A DNA stretch of 64,000 nucleotides from Nothopassalora personata (taxonomy: Eukaryota > Ascomycota > Dothideomycetes > Mycosphaerellales > Mycosphaerellaceae). The notes under the pieces are model-generated. The model saw nothing but the letters and a program-made list of their open reading frames with translations, made no database searches and was not told where the DNA came from. Numbering within the stretch: the first letter of the stretch is position 1; every line of letters starts with the position of its first letter. The DNA lies in the NCBI GenBank assembly GCA_033816765.1, contig CM066291.1:1426001-1490000 (forward strand). Direction: 5' to 3'. The position numbers and the translations under genes are program-made. Shown here piece by piece: positions 55,098 to 64,000 of this stretch.

Positions 55098-56461
55098 GAG
55101 ACTCATTGAGATTTGTCATTGGCTCATTGGTGGGTTTCTCCTTGAGCGCTTAGACAATATCGCGTGAAGGTCGCTTGTAATGGCAAGAAACGGGTTTGCT
55201 CTGCTGAGTGCGATGAGGTGGGACTATTTTCGGTCACGAGGTATGTATGCTGTGGGTGGGTTCCTGGCCAGAACTTGCTAGACGATCATTACGTAGAGTA
55301 GGAGACATGGATGTGTGCACACTACTTATTCTCTCTCTTCTGTTACCATTGAATAGCAGAAGCGAGCCTGATCCTTCGGACACATCTCGGCGTTTACGGT
55401 CCCGAGGCACGATCGGGATATTTCTGTAACTTCAAGCCACATTTGTTGTAACCCCTGAGCTCTTGTTGCCTTAATCTGCGATGCGTCATTCTACTCGAGC
55501 ATCAGTTTTTCACCCCGTTAACCGACGGAGATCCGTTGCCAGGTTTACATTCCTTCCCCCATACCCCGTTGAGCAATCGCGACCTGGCGACGCCCATGAT
55601 CTGGATCTTTCAACTGTCAGATTGAACGAGCCATTGGATCAACAACTCCCGAGAACTGGAGTACCAGCTGGACACTCTTAGGCAATACTGTAACCATGGC
55701 ATCCAGCGGAGAGGATCATGAAATGCCATCGAAAGCGGTCATCCATCACTCCATTTAGCACGACATCGGAAGTTAAACCCCTTCTCCGCAGCAGCAAAGA
55801 AGTCAAGGAATATCTCGAGAATATCGTCGAGCTCCTTAGATCCGTGCCAACGATCGCACAAGCTGCGACTTCAGGCAATACTTCGATCCGGACTTCGTGG
55901 CAGTTGTAGTCGAGCCCCAGAAGCTCACTCTTGCCGAGTATTGGATCATCTGCAGTTCGTGTCTACAGCTAAGCCGAACATTTTCATCAAATTGCTCGGA
56001 ATGTCCATGGTGATTGATGCGTAGAAGGGATCTGCGAGGTTCTTTATGGACTTTGAGATCTCTGGCGTGTATAAAGCGTGGTAAGGCCGAGTGTCGGGGT
56101 GTTTAAATTCAACAGGACGTAAAGTGGCGAGTGGTGCATTATGAGGCGGCGGATGGCGTGAGTGGCAATAAATGTATGCCACCTGCCAGTAGATCAAAGA
56201 AATACGAAGCTGGGACCGCCGCTGTGAGCCAGAGGCACGTTGCGGTATTCTCAATTGCGACGAACGGCGCGCCAAGTCGACCGAAGGGGGATCACCTGTG
56301 TTTGTATACGTCGCTTCACCATCACGCCGGTAGGATTGATCGGCCAAGAACGTCTTCAGCACAGCAACAACGCCCAAAGCGGATCAAAACAAGTCGACGA
56401 ATCCTTATGGCAATATATACCCATCAGTACTGCGCTTCTTCGACAAGAAACAAGACACACC
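55098..56461. other. Intergenic, no gene recognised
   Basis: About 1.36 kb. Short frames on both strands have no domain. The last 200 bp, including a tataccca-type element at about 56415, are the promoter of the ubiquitin-like gene. Confidence 0.5.
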
Positions 56462-57538
56462 ATGTCGATCAACCTCTCCGTCACGATCTCCCTAGAGACT
56501 ATTGCGCTCATTCGACAAAGCGACATCGTCCTCGAGGACGCCACAACAGAGTTCGAGGCAGCACTAGCAGATGTTGCCTCGTCTGTTATCGCAGCTGTGC
56601 AGGCACTTCCGTACGACATGACCATAACAGACTCGGACTATCCAGGATCATGTCGAAGCAGGCAGCCGTCCTTCGAGTACACGGTGCATTCGTCGGCACG
56701 GGATCACGACTCCAGCTATGCTGAATCACCGCCAACCACATTCCCGAGCACTCCTGTAATATGCTCTGGAAGCTGGTCACCTTTGCCAGCGTACGATCCG
56801 CAGAATGCAGAGGAGGATTTCACCGTCAACGTGTGCGATCTGGAAGGCGTGCACACTACGTTCTGTGTGGCGGTCTTCGGAAGTACTACCGTCGCCGAGC
56901 TCGCAGATATGGTCCACGATCAGTCTGGCGTACCTCCCGACCAGCAACGTCTCGTCTGGAAGAGCTACAAACTAGATCAGCCAGATGCAACTCTGAGCTC
57001 AGTAAGTTGGCTCCAGTGGAAAAGTGGGACAGCAGCTAATGTGCATTCAGTACGGCATTGCAAGTGGTGAGGATCTCTATCTGTTACGACATCTGCTCCC
57101 TAGCCCGGACATGCCAGCTGCGAATGATGGCATCTTCTTCCCTGCGTCGGAGTTCGACTTCTTTGTCCAGACCATTGGTGGCAAACAGATACCCGTGGCT
57201 GCGAGATTCGCTACCACGACTGCGGAGCTGGCCTCTGCCATCTTTGACTACAATTGTGAGCGTTGCAAAGTGCTGTCACATGGGAGGCAACATGGCTGAT
57301 ATATGTCTCCAGGTATCCCGCCTAACCTACAGCGTTTGATACACAGAGGTCGCGTCATTTACGATGGGCACTCCTACGAGCAGGGCAATGTGTATGCTGT
57401 CCATACACTTGAAGAGGTATGCTTTGACGGTGTTACGTAATCCGTATCTGGTGAAGTGGCTAACATCCTCCTTAGGTGAATGTGGCCCAAGACTCTATTG
57501 TGCAGCTTTACTTTTGCAACACCATGCGAGACTTCTGA
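56462..57538 (+). CDS. Tandem ubiquitin-like-domain protein without Gly-Gly
   Basis: Four exons, 56462-57001, 57051-57255, 57313-57416 and 57476-57538, with introns of 49, 57 and 59 nt (all GT-AG), encode 303 residues. Residues 1-115 are a helical then Ser/Pro-rich leader. UBL1 (about 119-196) reads DFTVNVCDLEG, then VPPDQQRLVWKSYKLDQPDA and YGIASGEDLYLL, mirroring ubiquitin's IPPDQQRLIFAGKQLEDG and L-x-DYNI-x-x-ESTLHLV. UBL2 (about 215-299) reads FDFFVQTIGGKQIPV and IPPNLQRLIHRGRVIYDGHS. Neither domain ends in Gly-Gly and the chain finishes ...CNTMRDF, so conjugation is not expected; a role as a ubiquitin mimic or adaptor is inferred. Tail-to-tail with the transporter gene, 170 bp away. Confidence 0.85.
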
Positions 57539-57708
57539 GCGCCAAAAACACAGATCTATCAGGATCTGAGCATGTGCGGTCGTATGTAACACGAAACGGA
57601 GGTGGTAATGGCTTTAGATGACCCAGACACCTGTCTACCCAAATCGTCAGTGTATGCAAACACCACGAGTGTCTCCGCCGATCCTTGGCTCAACACTGCA
57701 ATCAGTCA

Positions 57709-59394
57709 TCAGGTCCGCCTTCTCGCCAGATCGGTATGCAAAGTGTGCTGCCTCATGAACAAGCTACAAAGAGCACCAACTGCAGCAAGCGCGAAAATGG
57801 TCCAGAAAACTGCTGTAAGGGCCTCCATATATGCTCCCCGCGCATCGTCAGCCATAACCCTGGGCAGGTAGCGGATCTCATCTAATGAGTCTCGCAACCT
57901 GTCCACGATCGTTCCGCCATCATGATCGTACTGGAAGCGAGCCAAGAGCTCATGCCTCAGCTTGTCCTGAAACACGGAAGAGCATACTGTGATCCCGACA
58001 GTCGAGCCCGTACCACGGAAAGCAAATGCTGCGGAAGTAACGACGGCGTGGTATTGCTGCTCAACTGATGCGATAAGAGCCGTCACAGTAATGGTGAGCA
58101 TGCCAGCGTACGCAAAGCCAGAGAAGAAGAAATATAGGAACGGCTGCCAGTCAGGCGTGTGCAGTCCAAACTGTGCCGTCAGGGCGAGCGGGATGAGGAA
58201 TAGGGCCTGAATGATGATGTTGAGGAGGTAGTACTTTCCGGTCGCGCGCATGACGATGCCCACAATGATGGAGCCGCATGCTGCACCAATGCTGGAGGGT
58301 ATCAGGCGGATGCCAGCACCAAATGCAGTGTGACCTCGGACCTGGAAGTAGATGGGCGCGTAGAACGTCAATGCTATCTGTGCCATTGTCAGGAACCAGT
58401 TGGTCAGACATGCGGCACCGACGGTCGGATTACGGAAGAGGTGCACTGGTATAACAGGCTCCACGGCGATGTAGATTTCGGTGTAGAGGAAGAGTCCGAG
58501 GAAGACGCCACTCAGCGGCGAAGTCAGGAGCATCATCGAATGTGTCCAGCCCACAGTGTTCCCGCCGCTGTTCAGCCCAACGAGCAGCAGCACGATCACC
58601 ATGACCAGGGCGAAAGAGCCCAGGAAGTCTATTCTCTTCCACTTGGCATCGACTTCTTGCTTAGTATAGGCGACGCTTTCCGGCATGTTGACGAAGTACC
58701 CGACCAGGAGGCTTGAGAGCATTGTCATCGGTACCAGAGCAAGGAATGCCCAGCGCCAATTGAGGATGTCATTCATCCATCCACCGAAGACACCGCCGAG
58801 TCCAGCACCGATGCCATAGCAGATGTTATTGTACCCCTGCCAGACCCCTCTCTTGCGAAGCGGCACCAGGTCGCTAGCGATGAATAGCGGTATTGCTGAT
58901 AGTGTGCCACCTCCGAGACCAGCGATGACTCGCCCGAAGATAATCAAGGACTCGTTTGGAGCAAGGCCGCAGATCAGATTGCCGAGACCGAAGAAGAGAT
59001 TCGAGAACACGAGGCCTGCTCGTCGCCCATAGATGTCTGTGAGCTTGCCAGATAGTGGCTGCAGTACGGAGTTTGCGATATAGTAGGACGACGCAAGCCA
59101 GGCGAGCAGAGTCAGAGAGTGGTATGAAGCACTGATCGATGCGGTAAGCGTTGCGACCATCGTACCGTCCAAGGCTGCGAGGATGATGCCCAGATATGTG
59201 CTGCAGAGGATTGCCGCGAGTTGGGAGGCTGGCAATTCTTGTGGCTCGTGGACGTCAGCACCTCTTTCGATCGTGCTCGGTTCTGCATCTTCGTTCGACG
59301 GACCGCAAGTTTTCTGACCGTGGGCTACAAGTGGCGATGTTTCCTCCGCTTGTATGCCATCGTCACCGTCATAATCTGGCTCTCTGCTTCCCAT
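57709..59394 (-). CDS. DHA2/VBA-type MFS transporter
   Basis: A single exon of 561 residues from the ATG at 59394 (another in-frame ATG at 59493 would add a hydrophobic leader). After a 50-residue acidic N-terminus come about 14 membrane helices. Motifs of the drug:H+ antiporter-2 class are clear: LAALDGTMVATLTASI in TM1 (motif D type), LSGKLTDIYGRR in loop 2-3 (motif A), GRVIAGLGGG (motif B) and a GIGAGLGGVFGGW motif C-like stretch in TM5. The closest relatives by sequence style are vacuolar basic amino-acid transporters (Vba/Fnx) and azole-efflux pumps. Substrate unknown; a vacuolar amino-acid antiporter is the likeliest guess. Confidence 0.9.
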   Translation of the reverse strand: MGSREPDYDGDDGIQAEETSPLVAHGQKTCGPSNEDAEPSTIERGADVHEPQELPASQLAAILCSTYLGIILAALDGTMVATLTASISASYHSLTLLAWLASSYYIANSVLQPLSGKLTDIYGRRAGLVFSNLFFGLGNLICGLAPNESLIIFGRVIAGLGGGTLSAIPLFIASDLVPLRKRGVWQGYNNICYGIGAGLGGVFGGWMNDILNWRWAFLALVPMTMLSSLLVGYFVNMPESVAYTKQEVDAKWKRIDFLGSFALVMVIVLLLVGLNSGGNTVGWTHSMMLLTSPLSGVFLGLFLYTEIYIAVEPVIPVHLFRNPTVGAACLTNWFLTMAQIALTFYAPIYFQVRGHTAFGAGIRLIPSSIGAACGSIIVGIVMRATGKYYLLNIIIQALFLIPLALTAQFGLHTPDWQPFLYFFFSGFAYAGMLTITVTALIASVEQQYHAVVTSAAFAFRGTGSTVGITVCSSVFQDKLRHELLARFQYDHDGGTIVDRLRDSLDEIRYLPRVMADDARGAYMEALTAVFWTIFALAAVGALCSLFMRQHTLHTDLARRRT

Positions 59395-60177
59395 GGTCCA
59401 GCGCTGCCACACAGCTGCGTACTTGAACACTGCACTCAGCCCGACGCAAAGCGTGATGGTAACGAGAGAAAGGAGAGCGTCGTGACGGAGCATGAGCTGA
59501 CGTCCAAGATCTGATCGGGCATGATCCAGCCATGGAAGCACATAAGGTTGTGCACGGGGAGTGCACAGCCGGTGCAGTACAACGCTTGCGTGTAAAAATT
59601 CTCGTGGGCTTGGAGCATCTCATAGTGGTCAAGAGCTACAACAGGTCTCAGAGCATCTCAAAGTTTCCGGACCTATATGGTTCCGCAGTGAAAGCGCTTT
59701 TAGCTGATTGAAGTGGTGTAGGAAGCTCAAGCCAGCCTGGCCTGGAACTGGTGGCATGGACATGCTCGGTCAAGATCGAACCTTACCTCATGCAGGCATT
59801 GCGAAGCTCATACTGCCTGCTTTACGTCCGAGGCGCCACTGACCCAGCATCATTGATCAGTAGCAACTTCAGAGTTCAGAGACCGGATCGTTGATAATTA
59901 GATTCGAGAAGCAAGTCCATTTCCTTAAAAGTGCTTGCTCTCGCCTCCCTTTTGCTTTCATCGAAGTCGATGCCATGACCAGAAACAATAATGCTAGAGA
60001 CATGCTTGCTAGCTTCACGTCATCCAATGTCAACGATAATGTCTTTGCTTGGACCGAACTTTCTCCTCACGTTCCAGTGGTTCATGTACGTACACCGGGC
60101 ATCGGGCATCGGGCATCGGTGCGGGCTATCCGGGGTACCCCCACAGAAGGACGAACCGTCGTGGTCGTGGGGTTATT

Positions 60178-60263
60178 CACCATTTGATGGGATTAATTAA
60201 TTAGTCAGACTGGGGGGGGGGGTGGGTACTCACCATTTGATGGGATTTGATTAATTAGTCAGA
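60178..60263 (+). repeat. Duplicated 32-34-bp unit flanking a G-tract
   Basis: The unit tcaccatttgatgggatt...ttaattagtcaga occurs at 60178-60209 and again at 60230-60263 (the second has a small change near ttaattaatt / tttgattaatt). Between them lies ctGn-tgggtac with a run of about 11 G. Upstream at 60096-60116 cgggcat is repeated three times. The arrangement suggests replication slippage or an inserted spacer. Confidence 0.7.
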
Positions 60264-61047
60264 TTACCCACTTGTTGCATTGTCGCCTTGCTCCACACTC
60301 GATTAATAGCGATGAGCATGATGTGGCCTTCGATCTGCATGGTATATGCGCATCCGTCGTCTTGCGATGACATAGCCAAGACCAATGCTATGGCGATGGA
60401 CGTCCATAGGAGGATTGCAGACCATCAAGAGGCACAGCCTCTTCGCTTGCCAGATCTGAGTGAATTTTTCCTATGCAGTCATCGGCGCCTTCCGATCATC
60501 CCTTGCATGAGGCAACCACAACATGCACCTCCCCGCTCCCGCCTTTGTCTTCACCGACGCCGCCGCAGCACAGCAATTCCGCGCTCAAGTTAAACTCTTA
60601 TATACATTGTAAAATCCATTCTCTCAGGGAAGTAGCTCAATCAATATCGTCACTTGAGATTTCCGAAAATGGCTTCGGCCTAGGATTCCTCTCCCGGGCA
60701 GCTGCGGTCCATCAGCGCACGAGCCTGGTCTCTTCGGAGGCGCACAATCACCTTCCCTTTTGCTCGCGATGCGTGAAAGAAGAAGTTATGCAAAAGGTTC
60801 GCGGTTCGAGTGCTTGGGTGGTGGTCGTTCTTTCTGCCTGATCGCTTATGCCCATGCACGGACGGCTTCAGTAGAACGTATGCCATACGTTGGGAGTTGC
60901 GTTTTCTGGCTTGGTTTGCTGTTGAACTGCAGCAGTTCTTTCGTACCTTTTGCCCATCGTGTAGTCTTGATGCGAGTCCAAGTCTGATCGTGTATTTACG
61001 CGGGTTTGGTAAGCGGCCGCGAATTGAAAACTTTGTACATTCGTCAA

Positions 61048-61074
61048 GTGTATAAAGTGTATAAAGTGTACAAG
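61048..61074 (+). repeat. Triple 9-bp tandem repeat
   Basis: gtgtataaa is repeated twice and followed by gtgtacaag, three 9-bp units in a row, about 220 bp downstream of the uS3m stop codon. On the opposite strand it reads TTTATACAC. Function unknown. Confidence 0.6.
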
Positions 61075-61292
61075 TCTCTGCTCCATACAGAGCCAGCATA
61101 CTACCCTACCACGCCGTCCTTAGTACGTCGTTCTCGTTACCGCGACCCAGCACTGCGGTGCCCGCCGTCCCGAACGTGTGTGTGTCGCGTGTTATGTCCT
61201 CTTCATCTCTCTGGTTCACAGCCTTGCGCCTGCAGATCTGCTATGTGCAATAGCTCTTCATCGACACCAATCCCAATCGCAGTATTCCTCGC

Positions 61293-62378
61293 TCATGAAT
61301 GACCCAGACTGACCCTGATACCAAACTGTCCGACTCGCCTCTTCCCACCAGCAAAGGCATATTGCACATGTGCCTTCCTGAACCCTCTAAGCATCACACT
61401 CGCTCCCTTACTATTACCACCACGTCTCGCCATCTTCCTTGCACTTCTGTTTGCCGTGAGACGCTTCGTCAAACGGCCTGCTGCTTCCACCTCGACACTG
61501 CTGACTTGGCTGAGTAGCAGCTTGTTTTGTATTGTGTCATTGGATGTCTGTCCCAGATTACCGATCGTGAAGTCGGCGAACGAGAACTTCGTGGGTTGCT
61601 GTTGCGCTTTCGCTTGTTGAATCTTTGAGATTGCTTGCGCGTTGGGAAGAGGCGCCTTCCATGTCGCATCACGAATGACTCGTCGCGGCTGATTTCGACG
61701 ATCGCGAAGGCGCTGGGCAACAACTCGAGCGAGGATATCGGCGTCGAGATGTGGTTTCGTCAGTCTGATCAATCGCAAGTCGACAGGTTTGCCGTATATT
61801 CTCGCGATTAGTGTCTGCAGCCCAGCTTTAGATGCCTCGTCGAGCAGGATATCGGACTCCGTCCCTCTGAAGCGGCCGGCTCCTCCTTCAGCTCTGCCCT
61901 TCATTCTGTCCATTCTCTTGGCCATTTCTGCCTTGGCTGCGGCCTTGCCATCAAAGATGAAAGCTGTGAGCTCCATTCTGTCGCCAAAGTCCTTGATCCT
62001 CGGCTTGGAGACGTACACCTTCTCAGCGCTCTTCCTCCGTGCTGCCAGTGCCGTTCGTATTGCTCGAATGTCTTTCCCGGTGTTGTTGACGGCCTTCATT
62101 GTGACATATCCCTCAATCAGTTTCTCGACGTTCGTCGCTGCCACAGGTAGCGTCTTGATGTTCTGCTTGTTCCAGCTATATACCGATGTCTGCCACTCCA
62201 TACCACCTGTCACTGACTGGGCTTGTCGTACAATGGGTATCGAGTTCTGCCATAGCGCTGTTTCTGGCGAGTCAAAGGAGAGTGTTGAGGCGAATCGTCG
62301 CGATGGGAGGTGGTTCCGAAGATGTTTTGCGTGGGAGGCGAAGCTGCCTCGCGGGATTAGGAGCGTGCGAGGCGGCAT
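61293..62378 (-). CDS. Mitochondrial small-subunit ribosomal protein uS3m
   Basis: A single exon; the ATG at 62378 begins MPPRTLLIPRGSFASHAKHL, an Arg/Ser-rich mitochondrial presequence with an RRFAST cleavage context, giving about 361 residues. The central part (YSWNKQNIKTLPVAATNVEK) matches the rps3/Var1-type N-region. The C-terminal block is decisive: VEAAGRLTKRLTANRSARKM, then SVMLRGFRKAHVQYAF and KRRVGQFGIRVSLGHS, equivalent to the AGRLT+R.TA.RS...LRG....IQY....RIG.FG+KGW end of fungal mitochondrial rps3. Many Pezizomycotina encode this protein in mtDNA, so a nuclear copy with a presequence indicates transfer. Role: head of the mitoribosome small subunit. Confidence 0.8.
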   Translation of the reverse strand: MPPRTLLIPRGSFASHAKHLRNHLPSRRFASTLSFDSPETALWQNSIPIVRQAQSVTGGMEWQTSVYSWNKQNIKTLPVAATNVEKLIEGYVTMKAVNNTGKDIRAIRTALAARRKSAEKVYVSKPRIKDFGDRMELTAFIFDGKAAAKAEMAKRMDRMKGRAEGGAGRFRGTESDILLDEASKAGLQTLIARIYGKPVDLRLIRLTKPHLDADILARVVAQRLRDRRNQPRRVIRDATWKAPLPNAQAISKIQQAKAQQQPTKFSFADFTIGNLGQTSNDTIQNKLLLSQVSSVEVEAAGRLTKRLTANRSARKMARRGGNSKGASVMLRGFRKAHVQYAFAGGKRRVGQFGIRVSLGHS

Positions 62379-62696
62379 GATGTCCAAATGGCGATCTACT
62401 GTACCGTGAACAAGAAGTCCTATGATCTTGATGTCGATGTCGTGGTCCCAGTGGACAGCTCCGCGGGGATGCCAAGACACTGGACCTTGTCCTCGAGCAA
62501 CAACTCTCTTTTCTCTCCTCTGCTTCGACCACAGATTGTCAATGTCATAGCAACTGATGTGCAAATTTATGGAAGGCCGCCGACTTGCAAAAAGGGCTTT
62601 CGGGGCCAGGGGAGGCGACGCGGGCTATGGCCGAGGTGCCTGTGTGTAAACGTGAGCAAGTATTCGGTGCACATGTTGCGCATAATCACTACTGAC

Positions 62697-63053
62697 CTAG
62701 GGTGGTGGGAGCGGAGTAGGCATATTGGCGTTCTGTTGTAGACCGCGCACGTAGAAAATGATGGGACTGTAGAGGATCTTTATGACGGATCGGTCTGAGT
62801 CGGTGTCGACGAGTCCGTTTGATAGTTTGAACATGGTGAAGAGCTGAGAGTCACGGCCGGCGACGATATCGCCGGGCTTTTCGAGGTAATAGCGTCGTGC
62901 AGTGGCGTCTACGGTAGCGCTATCGGCATTGAGGCAGCTTGAAGGGAGTGATGGGGTGTTGCTTTTGGTGGAAGCGTAGTGTCGCGCGCGGTGGTGATAC
63001 CCGCAGGCAAGTAGGATGTGGCGCTGCGGTGGCAGTCCTTTATAGGTGTTCAC
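62697..63053 (-). CDS. Uncharacterised conserved-looking protein, 5' end unresolved
   Basis: The minus-strand frame is open from an in-frame TAG above 63053 to a stop at 62697 and reads CGYHHRARHYASTKSNTPSL, then ATARRYYLEKPGDIVAGRDS and LFTMFKLSNGLVDTDSDRSV up to a Pro-rich end (NMPTPLPPP). There is no ATG in the first two thirds; the first one is at LFTM. Either a short upstream exon supplies the start or translation begins at that Met (about 47 residues, good caccATG context). An RHYAST patch resembles a mitochondrial presequence cleavage context. Family not recognised. Confidence 0.45.
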   Translation of the reverse strand: MNTYKGLPPQRHILLACGYHHRARHYASTKSNTPSLPSSCLNADSATVDATARRYYLEKPGDIVAGRDSQLFTMFKLSNGLVDTDSDRSVIKILYSPIIFYVRGLQQNANMPTPLPPP

Positions 63054-63265
63054 TGTTGACTCTGGTTGTAAGTTTAGGAAGAAAAGCAGCTATAAGAACA
63101 CATTTCTCGGGCAAATCAGGGAATGAATCTCTTTGAGGCATGTGGACGTATGCCACGTTACATTGCTACAAGTTCAAGGCTGACCGAAGTCTTAACACGC
63201 CAGACTCCGGTTTATCATGATTGCACGCTGCCAGAGCTCTCAAGGACAGCCTACGGTCGACATGC

Positions 63266-63897
63266 TCAGGCAACATCAGTGAAACCCTTCTCCTTGCCCC
63301 ATTCCTCGACTTCCGCAGCCCTTTCCTTCGCCAGCCTTTCCTCCTCGTCCTGGATAATCGCCATGACTCTATCATGCGGCGTCTCTCCTTGGGCTTCAGT
63401 GTGTCCACTCACAGTATGACTCCAGGTGGTAGCTCGCTTTGGCTCCTTCTTCTTAGGTGGCGGAGGAGGTTCGACGCCACCGAGCATGGGGAATGGGTTC
63501 TCGTTTGAGTAGCCGAAGACCATCGGCCTATGGCCTTGTTCCGATAGTGAGTCGAACATATCTTTTACGGCCATGGCTTTGTGAAGAGGATAGTCTTTTT
63601 GGCCTTGGTTGCCGACGCTCTGTGAAAATTTGGTCAGCAGTTCATCGTGGAAAAGACAGCTCCCCTTACCGTGTAGAAGATAATCCGCAGGTAGCCAGGC
63701 ATGAGATCCTTTGGATACCATAACGCTGGCCGACCTAATCGTGAGAGCCCATCGAGCCAGTATTTCTGCCAGTATGGCAGCTTGTCTTCAAACCCGCCAT
63801 ACGCTCGGTTGTCGTAGAAAATTTGTATTGTGCCTGGGTCATAGGCGCCAGCCTTCGAGGGCTCAAACGAGTGCAGATCGTTGAGCTTGTGTGCCAT
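63266..63897 (-). CDS. Uncharacterised conserved protein, 193 residues
   Basis: Two exons, 63670-63897 and 63266-63619, flank a 50-nt GT-AG intron (donor ACG|GTAAGG, acceptor TTTTCACAG) and give 193 residues. It starts MAHKLNDLHSFEPSKAGAYD and contains KLPYWQKYWLDGLSRLGRPA and WYPKDLMPGYLRIIFYT. The second exon adds KDMFDSLSEQGHRPMVFGYS, a proline run (PPPPPKKKEPKR) and an acidic coiled-coil tail (EEERLAKERAAEVEEWGKEK). No signal peptide or membrane helix. Function unknown; the smooth splice junction and normal codon use support a real gene. Confidence 0.75.
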
Positions 63898-64000
63898 GAT
63901 AGATGTCAAGGGAAGGGAGGTGCAAGGCTGCGTGAACTTTTAACACCTGCCGTGAGCACTTGCTGCGGGACTTAACGGACTGCTGCTGCTATCTTGTCAT

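Larger units (their letters stand above)
59395..61292. other. Intergenic of 1.9 kb with repeats
   Basis: No gene supported. It contains short repeats listed separately: cgggcat three times at 60096-60116, a duplicated 32-34-bp unit around a G-run at 60178-60263, and a triple 9-bp repeat at 61048-61074. It lies upstream of the transporter and downstream of the uS3m gene. Confidence 0.5.

Overview
The window is nuclear DNA of a filamentous ascomycete (Pezizomycotina), most likely a dothideomycete. The evidence is spliced genes with one to three introns of about 48-84 nt and GT-AG borders, standard stop codons, mixed-strand genes without operons, and typical fungal families: a Leu1-type isopropylmalate isomerase, Kre9/Knh1, a Hos3-type deacetylase, Rrn11 and HET proteins. 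No identity search was possible, so the lineage is an inference from protein style.

Layout. 1-9.7 kb: a DUF3140 protein, a decayed DHA2-type transporter, LEU1 (minus) with a perfect CCG-N4-CGG palindrome upstream, a divergent secreted M28 aminopeptidase, and a secreted PAN/apple-domain protein whose frame continues past its stop into a Cys-rich module. 10.5-17.4 kb: a CAX-like cation exchanger, a Kre9/Knh1 protein, a STEEP1-like protein, a SnoaL-like candidate, a Cys-rich single-pass membrane protein and a frameshifted hydratase. 17.9-22.3 kb: a Hos3-type histone deacetylase and a small basic Ser-rich protein. 22.3-26.2 kb: about 4 kb with no convincing gene. 26.2-31 kb: a second large secreted PAN-like protein and a GH18 chitinase without a signal peptide.

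32.6-36.5 kb is a decayed island. It holds a secreted-protein pseudogene with four TAG stops, a minus-strand reading frame broken by one TAG, a 2EXR/F-box-like fragment that ends at an LTR, a truncated mutated Ty1/Copia element with a foreign 290-bp segment inside its polyprotein, and a further broken frame. 36.7-45.8 kb returns to housekeeping genes: an Rrn11-like Pol I factor, a RING-H2 protein and Nog1. Between the last two lie two more pseudogenes, a carboxymuconolactone decarboxylase-like gene and a HET-type fragment. 46.6-52.1 kb: a seven-pass membrane protein, a possible metal-dependent hydrolase, a SnoaL-like gene with an in-frame TGA, and a mitochondrial-type protein. 54.5-64 kb: a small secreted helical protein with a GC-AG intron, a tandem ubiquitin-like-domain protein, a DHA2/VBA-type transporter, a nuclear gene for mitochondrial ribosomal protein uS3m, and two uncharacterised genes.

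How the genes fit together. No biosynthetic or defence cluster is evident. The conserved core genes (leucine synthesis, ribosome biogenesis, Pol I transcription, mitochondrial translation, chromatin) are intact, while accessory genes (transporter, hydratase, CMD, HET, secreted proteins, SnoaL) are repeatedly broken. The decay follows two patterns: +1-type frameshifts in three genes, and TAG/TGA nonsense codons partly consistent with RIP-like C-to-T change near the retroelement. The more unusual observations are the tandem UBL protein lacking C-terminal Gly-Gly, the CAX-like protein lacking both GN motifs, the stop codon placed before a chitin-binding-like module, and nuclear-encoded uS3m.
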